Origin: Amyelois transitella
Lineage: Eukaryota > Arthropoda > Insecta > Lepidoptera > Pyralidae
DNA: 64,000 bases
Direction: 5' to 3'
Assembly: GCF_032362555.1 (NCBI RefSeq)
Contig: NC_083518.1
Span: forward strand, 3,794,501-3,858,500
Program-made: the position numbers and the translations under genes
The notes under the pieces: generated by a model
The model's database searches: none
Seen by the model: only the letters and a program-made list of their open reading frames with translations
Told to the model about the DNA's origin: nothing
Part shown: positions 13,176-23,795 of the stretch, piece by piece
Layout of the letters: the number at the start of each line of letters is the position of its first letter
How positions within the stretch are numbered: the stretch's first letter is position 1

Positions 13176-14428
13176 ATGGCGAAAATAACAGACCTCATCA
13201 ATAACAGCAACCAGTTTTCATTTTCCTTTGAAGTGACTCCTGAGTTGTCAGAAGGCGATGTGGACAATCTCGAAATTGAGCCTTTATTTTATTCAGTGAC
13301 TTGGCATGCGAAGGGGCACCAGAATAAAGACCTTGATATCGGTCCCCTGCGAATGGCCAGAAAGTTAAGCAAGAAGGGAAAGACTGTTCTATTGCATATG
13401 TCGTGTGATATGCTCAGGAAGGAGTTTTTAGATAAAGTGTTAATGATGCTACAAGAACAAGGCATTCGAAATTTATTTCTCATTTTGGGTGGTACGTATT
13501 GACCATCCCTTGGAGGTTAATTCCGTAATAAAAAGAGAGGTGTGGACTCTTTCAGTGGCTTGTTTAATCACATGATCTTTAAGGTCAACCTATATAGAGA
13601 GACGCGAAGCGACGCTCCATACCTATATATCTTATTAGAGTGACTCAAAATTTCACCGGCGTGTTTAGGTACATTTTCGAGAAGAATTTTGAATCGTTTA
13701 TTAAAATGTATCATCTTTGTACGTATCGATATCATCCTGAATATGGAATCAGCTTCGTAGGGACATTTACTTAAAGTGCAGGTACTCTCAGCTATGTACT
13801 TAAACAAGATATTTGAATGAACAGTGTCTTCTTTTTTATTCTCTTACAGAAAGATTTGTCCGATATTATCTTTGTATTAACTATGTACCTACTACATTAC
13901 TAAATTAGATAAATGAACATTTTTACAGAAAAATACAATCCTTCCGCATCGGATTTCCCATCCACAATGGAGCTAATAAAATATATAAAAGAACACACTG
14001 GAGATTGGTTTTGCATAGCAGTCGCCGGCGATCTCGACTGCAGCGAGGAAAAACTTCAGGATTTGAAGAAAAAAACGGATGCGGGGGCAAACTTTATCAT
14101 CACTCAAGCGTTCTTCGAACCAACTCTTTACAAAACCTTTCGTAAAAGGTGTACAACGATCGGAATTAATGTACCTATAATGCCTGGTATTTTTTATTTT
14201 GAAACAACTAAACAGTTGTCCAATTTCGTAAATCTTTGCAAAATTAAGCTGTCCGATGAACTAATCCGTAAAGTGGAGAATGACCCACAACAAGAAGATT
14301 TTGGTGTCCGTTTAATAAAAGATTTAATCGATGATCTGAACGGCGAGTTTCCTCATCATTTTCACTTTTTTACTTTGAATAAGTTAGAACGTGTTCAAAG
14401 TTTTATTGTACAGAATTTTGTAAAATAA
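13176..14428 (+). CDS. MTHFR: Methylenetetrahydrofolate reductase, catalytic domain only
   Basis: Reduces 5,10-methylene-THF to 5-methyl-THF, the methyl donor for methionine synthesis, using FAD in a TIM barrel. Two coding exons, 13176-13491 and 13929-14428, join in phase 1 to give 271 aa. Family motifs are SFE (Glu19, aligning with the catalytic Glu), TWH (42-44), LHMSC (73-77), AVAG (136-139), ITQAFFE (163-169) and PGIF (191-194). The barrel ends in the usual FYTLN-like strand, here FFTLN, and the protein then stops, so the C-terminal SAM-binding regulatory half of the human enzyme is absent. The conserved RGD(P) segment is replaced by LGE at the exon junction (residues 104-106), and the loop after it is short. 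The ATG follows directly on TTTATTTATAG, so an upstream non-coding exon is possible. The polyadenylation signal overlaps the stop codon. Confidence 0.9.
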
Positions 14429-14429
14429 A
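14424..14429 (+). terminator. AATAAA polyadenylation signal overlapping the MTHFR stop
   Basis: AATAAA includes the TAA stop codon (14426-14428). A T-rich stretch follows from about 14445. If used, it predicts a 3' UTR of only about 15-30 bases. Confidence 0.55.
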
Positions 14430-15240
14430 TATAATTATAACATGTTCTTTTTTATTTTTCATGCCTGATAGTAAAGGTTGAACGCTATGTGAAATTTCAC
14501 ACACCAAGTATCAAAGTGTGTGATACGATTTTCTACCTTATTTATGGATACTAGGTCAATATCATTTCTCTATGATTTTCCGAACAATTAAGTACAGATC
14601 GGCAAGAAAATAAAAACCATGCCAATTGCGTATATCCTTAGGCTGTAAAATTTCGCATAGGAATTTATAGTATGGAGGACAGAGGGTGTGCCGTGTGGTT
14701 CCCGGCACTAATACAAAAAAGCGGGTGGAGCCGCGAGCAAATACTAGTAGCCAATAAATCCACAAAGTAGGTTTACTTACAGAAGGATACTCCGCGAATA
14801 GATAGATAATAGCACAAAGACGAGATGCGTACGTAAGTATAGGTACTCCTACCCACATTAAATCTCTTTGCTCCTCCTGGCGATAGTCCCGTTAAAGACA
14901 ATAAGATTAATAAAAAATTATATCATTACATCTCTGAAGAAGAGCTCGCGGGGTGCGCCTATGATTTTGTTTGGACATTATTCTAGGAATACCGACCACA
15001 TGGTAGACTTCGTTTCACGCGGGCTGAGCTGTGGGCGTAGATAATATTACTAGTGTGGACATAATGAATACTGAGTACGTCTATGTAATTCCGTACGAGA
15101 CAATGTAACATTTTTATTGGAAGTGGAGAACCAAAAGATTTCCCACATTAATGATTAATGATGACTAATTTTTGTTTTGGTGTTTAATTAATTTAATTTA
15201 CGTTTCAGAACAACTAAAACATTGATAAAATAATTGCGTC
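14430..15240. other. Intergenic DNA with a SINE head fragment
   Basis: Mostly unremarkable. From about 14687 to 14720 it contains the conserved SINE/LINE head (GTGCCGTGTGGTTCCCGGCA, then CTAATACAAAAAAG), which breaks off after about 35 bases. No coding content was recognised. Confidence 0.6.
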
Positions 15241-16355
15241 TAGGAATGTGAAAAAAAAATCGATTATGGCAAAAATCTATTAAAAATCGATTTTTTTTTA
15301 ATTAAAAATCGATTTTTATAAGTGATTTTTTTTAAATTAATAATCGATTAAAAATCGATTTTTATAATCATGCAATAAATGCACTCCGACATTACGTTTT
15401 TGTCTTCTGGCTTGGAGCCCGGAACGCAAACTGCCAAAAAATACTATCATAGCTCCATAATATTACATTAACGCCATCTGTGCATTCTTTCTGTGCTTTT
15501 AAAACAGTTTAGATGATTCATTTAATCAAACATTCTCTAGATGGAGTTAGTCAATGAACAGTATTTTACCGACATTCGGTTGGTATTTTATTCATTATTC
15601 GTTGCTGAAACTTCATTTTTCAAACTTCATTGTTAAAAACTTTAATATGTGTTGATTATACAGGGTGACTTTTAATTCAACTGCATAAATTTCACTGTTA
15701 AGTTTACTCATCCAAAGGATATTAAAAAACGTTAAAAGAAAATTATCGGTTCTTATTTCAGAAAGTACGAAAAAAAATAAAAGTATCATAATCCACGATC
15801 CTAAATACGTCATATCACCCCGGCCGGCGGAAAAGCGACGCGTAAGATTCAAAGGTTAACGGCACAATTCATTCAGCTGAGCGATCTCGACAACTCTGTA
15901 CTTTAATTGATCTTGATACTAGAAAAATAATTTATTTTTCAGACATTTATTTACATGTTTAGTTTTAATTTCTTTTTGTAGTATTGGTCTATTTTAAAGC
16001 GTGTGACGTAGTTTTTTAAATGTGAAAATGATGACGTTTAATTTAAATAAAAATAAGCTCCAACGGCTCAGAAGCATGGGTATAATCTATGTTTAAGAGG
16101 ATGCAGTTGTTTTAAATGTCACCCTGTATTAGAACTTACTGTTTCTGATGTTTATATTAAATGAATAAATCTATTGATATAATGTAAATAGCGTTTATTT
16201 TGACATTAATTGAAAAATTAGGAAAAAATCTATCAATATAATAAAATCGATTATTTTCTTAAGAAAAATCGATTATTTATTAATCGATTTTTCATACTTA
16301 AAAAATAAATCGATTAGATAAAAATCGATTTTTTATCAGCAATGTCACATCCCTA
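15241..16355. mobile_element. Non-autonomous hAT-like element with AATCGATT-rich ends
   Basis: The element starts TAGGAATGTGA and ends TCACATCCCTA, forming short terminal inverted repeats, and is bordered by an exact 8-bp duplication ATTGCGTC (15233-15240 and 16356-16363). An 8-bp duplication with TAGGG-type ends fits the hAT superfamily. Both subterminal regions carry many copies of AAAATCGATTTTT-like palindromes. It has no transposase. A 466-bp MITE is nested inside. Confidence 0.85.
15661..16126. mobile_element. MITE with CAGGGTGAC termini, TA target site
   Basis: Ends are CAGGGTGACTTTTAATTCAA and, inverted, CAGGGTGACATTTAAAACAA. TA dinucleotides flank it on both sides (15659-60 and 16127-28). 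It has the same length and the same core (a CCCCGGCCGGCGGAAAAG block) as the copy at 44427-44896, in opposite orientation. TA duplication suggests a Tc1/mariner-type helper; the family is unnamed here. Confidence 0.85.
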
Positions 16356-16363
16356 ATTGCGTC

Positions 16364-17967
16364 ACTAAACAAAAAACTGCCTGAGATGTAACGAAGTATA
16401 TTACACCTTAATTAGGAGTCGTAAGTCGTAACTTTGGCACCCTGCACATTTCTATAGTCGTGTAATTACATAATAATCTGATGATTTAATGTTATTAGGT
16501 AATTTTGGTAGGTGGGCTAGGAATCATAATAATCCCCGTTGGGGTCGGCATCTGTCAAAGTGAAGTAGCGCTGGTGTACCTACCTTATATCCATAACAAA
16601 GCAGATTTTATATGATGATGATTTTTAACACATCTGCCTTGTTTCCTTGCATAGAAGCTCCTCTCTTTTTTAGTTCATCTTTATTATATAAACATACATA
16701 AGAAACACAAAACCGCCATCACAATCTTACAACACACTACAAAACAAATGACAGGGAAACAAGCTATAAGAGCGCCATCTACGATTATCCTTCACCGGCC
16801 GGAGTCATTATTACATAAAATAATTAAAAAATATGTTTAAAAGTACGGACGTAAGAAAACTACCTAAAAACAAAATAAAAATCAGTAGTATTATTGATTT
16901 GTATGTAGGTTTTGTACCTACCTATTAGTTATCAAGTATGTACTAAATAAAATATAAGTACCCTACATATTCGAGTATGAGGAGCTGCAGCTGCATGTGA
17001 TAATATATAGGTACTTTACGTTTGATACCTGTACTTGATACTAGTTACAAAAACTTTATCATCTGTGGTTCTTTTCCTTTCTTATCTACATAGAGTTTCC
17101 AACAAGAAGCTTTTAGCATCAAATTAGAGCAAATTGAGTTACAAACGTATAAATTACAGTTTTGCAAGCCACATTACTTCATGTACGAATCAATAAAAAA
17201 ATAACCATGAAATTTTTTGCATATATTTAAATAGAACAATAGAACAATGTATAACGCGATCCAAAGAAGCAACAATTGCCAAATATGTGACTGTTTCTAC
17301 TCTCTGACATGGTTTGGTGTACTAAAACCAGAATTAAAAAAAATAAATGAACCAAACCCACAAAATAGATTTGCCAAAGTGATAGTTATGGTGTAGGCAA
17401 CCTACTTTATTTTTAATATTAGTTTATTTAAATATTAACAGGCAAAGCCAGCTGGCAGACATATGCTTGTGTATGCCATAGTAACGTTTGTCATGACATA
17501 GTTTTGTTAGAGGAAAACATAGATCTAATTTTATTGTAAAATATTTTTATTATTTGTTTCCTTAATTATAGTTCAATGCGTTATATTTGATTATTATATA
17601 ATATAGTACATTCCTGAACTTTCAACTATACTTCTTACAATAGGTAAGGCTTCGTAATTATCATAGTGGCTTCTGAATGGGCTGTTTTTATAATGGAGTT
17701 GGTAACTCTGATCAACCAGCCATTTTGTTAGATTGAGTAAAATGAATTAATTTAAAATATTGTTTTCAATCTACCTGTAAAAAATATTGTCGTGTAGCTT
17801 GGCCCAACTGTCCATCTCCATGTATATTTTGCCGGAGCTACCGTTGCAAGTGCTGTTGCTATTCTGAAACGACCAAATTTTGCCTGGACGATCAGCTGTC
17901 ATAGGGACCTTTGACGTGTAGAATACAAACAAATCTTATTTTATCAGTTTGATATGCTGTTGGCGCG
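16364..17967. other. Intergenic DNA upstream of Smaug
   Basis: AT-rich sequence with no exon recognised. The Smaug promoter and any 5' UTR exon should lie in the distal part; I see no clear TATA box or initiator near 17900-17967. Confidence 0.5.
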
Positions 17968-20900
17968 ATGAACGGAATTTTTTTCGAACAGCTTTCGAGC
18001 GTTGCTGGGGTTTTTGATCAATGGGGCCCGTGCGAGAAGACAATTGTGGCATGCGCTTTGGCTAGGCGTGTGCCCTGGCCGGGTCTGAAGCTGGTGCATC
18101 GAGCGGTGGAGGCTGCCCTGCAAAACCATGTCATGCAAGAAGACGAGAGATTAGAGCATGAAGCTAATGATGAAGCAATCCTGACTGGTTTGCTTGCAGT
18201 CAGATGTGAAGATGATGATAATGAGGGTAAGAATAAATAATTTACAATTCCAGATTTTTTTAGTTACAGCAATATCGATTTTGTCTAGTCAAGATATTAT
18301 AATTGGCAATGTTTATTAGTATCATTATGCACCACAATATCCAAAGGGATTATAACAATAATATAAATTAGTTGTAGGAAAAATGTAGATAGAATTTGTA
18401 AGTCTAAGGGTCATGAATGTTGTACCTACCTACTTAATCCATATATTTTATTATTTCTAGATGGATAATTGCTTTTAATTAAGCTGTTGCCTGTGATTTC
18501 ATCTGCCTTAAATCTCCATGAATTTTAAGTTATTATGTTATTCCAATGTCTAAGCTGTATTACTGCAATGTTTAATGAAAATCTGTTATGTAGTTTTTGT
18601 GTGAATCACTTTCTTATTAGCAACATACATATAGAAAATTTTATAACACAATATGAACTTTGCACATTCACAAGATCAAGTTATACTGTTCATATTTTGT
18701 TAGTTCATGGAACTCTCAAATTAATAGAAAGTTACAAGAGTATCTTTTTGCCAAATTATTAAGTTACCTTATTAATACTTTGTTTTTTGTAGACAATGTG
18801 CATTCATTCACGATTTAGATTTAAGATCTATACTTATTTGTAAATTGATGTCTGGTAAATATACTGCAATGTAGTTTGTTCCGCCGCTTCTTCTACACAT
18901 AAACTTTGGAAGCCGTATTGGATATAATTAGACTCAAGTACCTCCAATTTACATGCAACATTAAATAACATGCAGGCTATAAAGATTTTCACCAGAATGT
19001 CTAGCTAGCAAAAATAGTGTGACAAGAGAAATAAAAAAACATTCAACAAATCTTTTAGGTGCTGATCAATTAAGAAGATTGCTGATGCTGCTTCCATTTT
19101 TGCGGACAGACAACGAGCGCGCGAAAGATGTTTTTGTGGCAGGGGCTCAGACATTAGTCCAAAGATGTGTTGATGCTCCGCGGCGCGCTACTACATCACC
19201 AGACCTGTGCAGACAGCTACTCTCCTACCTTCTTGTACACCCTGCACTTACTCATAATGACCAAAAGTATGTATATTTTTATTACTATTAATATTGATTT
19301 TATTTTACCAAATTGAAGAAGGTACGAACAAATAGCCAAACTTATTTATTTAATCTTTTTTAAAAATCAATGGTTAAACCATTAAAAAGTTAACATTGTT
19401 TTTTTACTGATTAAAAAGAAAGAAACTTGCGCATTCAGTCAGGCAACATGAATGAAAAAAAATTAATAAAATATAAAAATGTACCATGACCCAATATTGG
19501 TAGTTTCCTTGTAAGGATTGCGGAAGTCACTTCATGAAAAAACCCAAAAATTCATATAAAACAATTCAGTTAAAATTAATGATTCCAAGTCGGAGGTTCA
19601 ACAATAAGTTCTCAGTGATAATATTCCTTGCCAAATTTTTAAGACTAACTTGGTCAAATATAATTCCTTATCTGCTTCTTATCAATCATTGCACCAGAAA
19701 AGGTGCCAATATCACATATGTCACATGAAAATATTTTTTTAATTACATTTTATGCTATTGATAAAACTTTATTTTAATTAATATGATGTTAATTTTCCTT
19801 CTTCTTCTTCTATTTTATTTCGTGAGTTTATTAAGTTTTGCATTTTAACAATAAGTCATTTAATAATCTGTATTTTATTTAGAGAATAAAGAAGAAGTCC
19901 CAAAATTGACTGTGTGATAAAGAAGTTTTAATGCTCATAAATATGTACAATGAAATTTTTCATTTCAAATTAGAGATTAAATTTGTTAATTTAATATAAG
20001 CGTAATGCATATTATTTATAAATACATAGATATAAATAGATATTTCATACATAAAATCTGAACATGATTTTTTTTTGTTTACAGAACTTTGACACAATGG
20101 CTGCGCCACCTAGAAAATCATATATCAGGCAACAGGACCACAGAAACTGTTTGGCAGCAAAGGATAGATCCCTGCTTATTTTCAGACTCAAACATTTGGG
20201 GTGTAAGCAATACTTTTAGGCGGACAATCGGCAAGAATGTCGAGTTTAGAAGCTTAGTTGAACCAATAGAGACGTGTTACATTGATATACTCCAAGAATC
20301 ATTCTCAAAAAACGGACGTGACGTCGACATTAGTTTAGAAGGTGAAAAGCTGAATTTCGACATTACAATAACGCAGCCGAAGTCGGAAAGATCGAACAGT
20401 TTGACTCCACCCACGACGAACTTTATGCATATGTCGTCATCGGCGGAAAATTTGAGCGACGAGCCCTTTGTGCAGAAGCCAAGAAGTTTTTCGCTGTCTA
20501 GTGAACACAGTCTAAGTCAGTTACGGCCAATAAGTATAATGTACGGGACGACTGGGAGTGAGACGCGGCTGGATGACCTGCGGTCGCACAACTTCGGAGA
20601 GCACCCTGGGATGTCGACGGTGACGCAATGGCTCAAAAGTCTGAGGTTACATAAATATGTGTGGCTGTTCACCAATATAAGTTATGACCAAATGATCGCA
20701 ATGGATGACAAATATTTAGAGGAATTAGGTGTGTATTGTAAATTTATTAAATCTGAAGTGCCAATCTGTTTTGCTTAAAATTTATTTGTGTCATTGTATT
20801 TGTAACAGTTAGATATGCCATACAAACTCTATCCACCGTAGTTACTTACACAAGTAAATGTAAAATCAATTCTCAGGTGTGACAAAAGGAGCCCGCCACA

Positions 20901-23539
20901 AACTGCTCCTGTCGATAAAGAAGCTAAGCGAACGATCAGCCATCTTAGAAAGCATAGAGTCTGAGTTGACTTCCAACGTGACCCCAGTAAGTTTGGCCCG
21001 AGCGCTGGAGAAACTGCGGGGGGTGTTGCTGAGTCCCATGCCACCAGCGTCGGAGCTGCCGCAGCATATTGTCAGGGTGCTTGATATCGGTAATTATCCC
21101 ATTGTTATAAAGGTTGTCTTTGTTCATATTGTTTGTTTATTTGTAAACTGTTTGTATAAAAATAAATATAATTTAAAAAACAATTATTCGATTTAAAAGA
21201 ACATGTACAATGGCGGACTTATCCCAATTGGGATTTATAACATTAAATAGAAGTCCTGCCCTGACTTCGAACGGGTAGCATTATTGATTTTCATACAAAC
21301 TTTCATCTCCCACTTTACTATTTTCGGGGCTGATTTTTGAAAAAAAGAGGTATCGCATGTTAAAACGCGGATTTTTAACTATATGCATACCAAGTTTGAA
21401 CTTACTCCTGCGGCTTAGCTTTGAGAGCGAAACAAACAGACTTTCGCCTTTCTCAATTCTATCATTTGGCCTTACAACTGAATGTGGCCTATCAGCCTTT
21501 CAAGACTGCTGGCACTGCAAGGGATATAGACGTGATTAAATGAGTATGATGAATATGAGTAAAGGGATTCTGTGTGTGTTTCAGCATCGACCGCCCTCAG
21601 TAGCGGCAGCAACAGCACGCGGCTGCCCACCAGTGCGACGGAGGACGACCACGAGCCGCCAGTGGACCCACTCTCCCTGCACTGCTGGCTTATTGAGAAG
21701 GTATTCGTTTACTGATGCTAGAACTTGGTGTAAATATACAAACATACATACATAAAATCACGCCTCTTTCCCGGAGGGGTAGTCAGAGACTACCTCTTTC
21801 CACTTGCCACGATCTCTGCATACTTCCTTCGCTTCATCCACATTCATAACTCTCTTCATGCAAGCTCGGCGGTTTCGGTTACTTTTGACCTGACCCTTTA
21901 CCAGTGTAAATATATGCGGGACAATAAATATATTCAGGACAAATTACACAGATTGAGTTAGCCTCGAAGTAAGTTCGAGACTTGTGTTATGAGATACTAA
22001 CTGAACGATACTATATTTTATAATAAATACTTATATAGATAAACATCCAAGGCCATGGCCAATCAGAAAAAGTTCTTTTCTGATCATTCCCTGGCCGGAA
22101 TTCGAACCCGGGTGTAGCTTAATAACTAGTTGTGGCCCGCGATTTTTCCCGTAAAATTACAATGACAATGTTTCAACCCTTGTGTTAAACTTCGGTATAC
22201 TATTATAGTGATTATTAAGGCCATTGAGTGTGTATGGGCATTATTTGAGTTTGCGTGACCAGATTCCCCTATTATCGGAGTTAGGCTAAGAATCAGCCAT
22301 CTTTAACCAATTATCAGGCATATTGAGGTCAAACTCACTCAAATTTACATTAAAAAACCTGCGTAACTCCGTCAATATTGGAATCTGGTCAGTTGAAAAA
22401 ATCAGTTTCCTACTGTACATAATGCAAGAAGGAGGTTTTATTTGTGTTGGTTTCCATAGGGCTAGGTTCTGTGGCGAATCCGAAAACCGGATTGTAGCTT
22501 AACTTGTCCTAACATACTAAAATCAACAAATAAATAATTTCAGGCGCTACACCACGAAGCGTTCACTCAGCCAGAATTAGTCGAGCAATTAAAGCGGCTA
22601 CGTCACCGCTTGCCCCCGAGGCAGTTCTTCCACCACGTAAGCGACATGCCGCTGAACAGGCGGTGTCCGAAGCCAAGGTAATCGACAGCTTTTATAAGAG
22701 TTACATACATACGTTTAATCACGTCTATATCCCTTGCGGGGTAGACAGTCAATAGTCTTGTTGAAAAGCCACATGAAGCTTTATGGTTTTATTATGGAAT
22801 TTAAATTTAAATAGTGTCAGGTTGCTAGTCCATTGCCTACAAGAATAACACGTATATTAGCCATTCCTTTGTCGCCTTGAACGACATGCATGGGACAGAG
22901 AGGGAGTGGACTTATTCTATTAAAGTTACTTTACAGAGATTATTAATTTAGAGTCATTCATATCACTTGCGGTTGCTTGCTTTGAAGCAGCTACGTCACC
23001 ATTAACTCAGTCTGTGTAGGTAGATAATAACTTGTTCTGTTTAAAAATATAATTTATGAGAAGCAGCTGGCAACCACTAGATCAGTGACAGTCGCAATTT
23101 GCGGCATCTATTGAAAGTGATAGACTGATCCTATTACAAACGCCGGGACAACACTCCACATTCATTAATTACACGGCATCTTTGGCGCAGCGGTTCATTT
23201 GCATGAAAGAGTAACAAAAATCCATACATACAAACTTGCGCATTTAAAATATAAGTAGGATTTTATTAGACATACTTCAATATTTCTAACTCGTCTTAAT
23301 TCTCACCATCCAGATGGCGTTTAGGCCCCAACGGGTACCAGAAAGTGGTTCAGCGCCGATCGTGGGCGCCGCAGTACAGCGTGGCGCCGCCTGCGCCCCG
23401 CGGCAAGTCCAACTCCTACCCGCCCTTCCCGCCCGCCGCCGCGCCGCGCCCGCCGCCCGCCGCGTCGGCGGCGCTCAGCGACGAGTACAGCAGTCTAGAC
23501 GCGTTGTGTTTACAGATGACAGAACAAGCCATTAATTAA
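17968..23539 (+). CDS. smg: Smaug/SAMD4 post-transcriptional repressor, complete
   Basis: Smaug proteins bind stem-loop recognition elements in mRNA through a SAM domain and recruit deadenylation and translational repression factors. Seven exons (17968-18226, 19059-19266, 20085-20728, 20877-21089, 21585-21700, 22544-22677, 23314-23539) join with consistent phases to exactly 600 codons, giving 599 aa. The N-terminus (VAGVFDQWGPCEKTI) is the Smaug similarity/dimerisation region. CRQLLSYLLVHPALT and TQWLRHLENHISG continue it. The SAM domain spans about residues 332-393 (TQWLKSLRLHKYVWLF ... LEELG, then VTKGARHKLLLSI); the intron falls between LEELG and VTKG. After it come a helical region, NRRCPKPRW and a GC-rich Pro/Ala tail ending MTEQAIN. 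Introns hold SINE and LINE fragments. The ATG at 17968 fits the family's usual N-terminus. Confidence 0.94.
18866..18962 (+). mobile_element. 3' end fragment of a jockey-like LINE
   Basis: GTAGTTTGTTCCGCCGCTTC, then TTCTACACATAAACTTTGGAAGC, is shared with 63699-63790, where it precedes (TTCTA)n. It lies in Smaug intron 1. It is 3' UTR-type sequence without coding capacity. Confidence 0.65.
21483..21537 (+). mobile_element. SINE-A 3' tail fragment
   Basis: TGTGGCCTATCAGCCTTTCA, an AGACTGCTGGC step and GGGATATAGACGTGAT match the last 55 bp of SINE-A. It lies in the Smaug intron just before the exon at 21585. Confidence 0.75.
21744..21904 (-). mobile_element. 3' terminal fragment of the 32-kb LINE family
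   Basis: Complement of the LINE's last 150 bp. It begins ATACATACATAAAATCACGC, followed by CTCTTTCCCGGAGGGGTAGT, then the complement of the ORF 3' end, and stops at the CTGACCCTTTACCAG position. A heavily 5'-truncated insertion in a Smaug intron. Confidence 0.88.
21921..22125 (-). mobile_element. tRNA-derived SINE (SINE-D)
   Basis: Read on the minus strand it has a box B (GGGTTCGAATTCC) followed by the body AAAAAGAACTTTTTCTGATT...CTTATAT and the tail block TCGAACTTACTTCGAGGCTAA. The copy at 55.8 kb shares this over its whole length. It lies in a Smaug intron. Confidence 0.82.
22698..22925 (-). mobile_element. SINE-A, nearly full length, diverged
   Basis: On the plus strand it starts with the tail complement (ACATACATACGTTTAATCAC, CTATATCCCTTGCGGGGTAG), runs through GTCAGGTTGCTAGTCCATTG and ends near GGGAGTGGACTTATTCTA. 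The extreme head hairpin is missing. It lies in the Smaug intron between the exons ending 22677 and starting 23314. Confidence 0.85.
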
Positions 23540-23555
23540 ATAGACCAATAGGCTA

Positions 23556-23795
23556 TTTTACAACTGTCAGACAGGTCACATTGAACTGTCTAGCAGGTTG
23601 TTCAACAGACTGTATTGAACTGTTCAACAGACTGTATTGAACTGTTCAACAGACTGTATTGTACTGTTCAACAGGCTGTATTGGACTGTTCAACAGGCTT
23701 AATTGATTGATTCAAAGGGACACGTTGAATGGTTCAACAGGCCATATCACATTGTTCAAATGATTGAACTGAACTGTTCACAAGGCTTTATTGAA
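23556..23795 (+). repeat. 22-bp tandem repeat in the Smaug 3' UTR
   Basis: About nine imperfect units of the type ACTGTTCAACAGACTGTATTGA begin some 20 bases after the Smaug stop codon. Each contains CTGTT-C-AACAG, which is self-complementary around one base. Units decay towards the 3' side. If transcribed they could form small or intermolecular duplexes; no role is shown. Confidence 0.85.
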
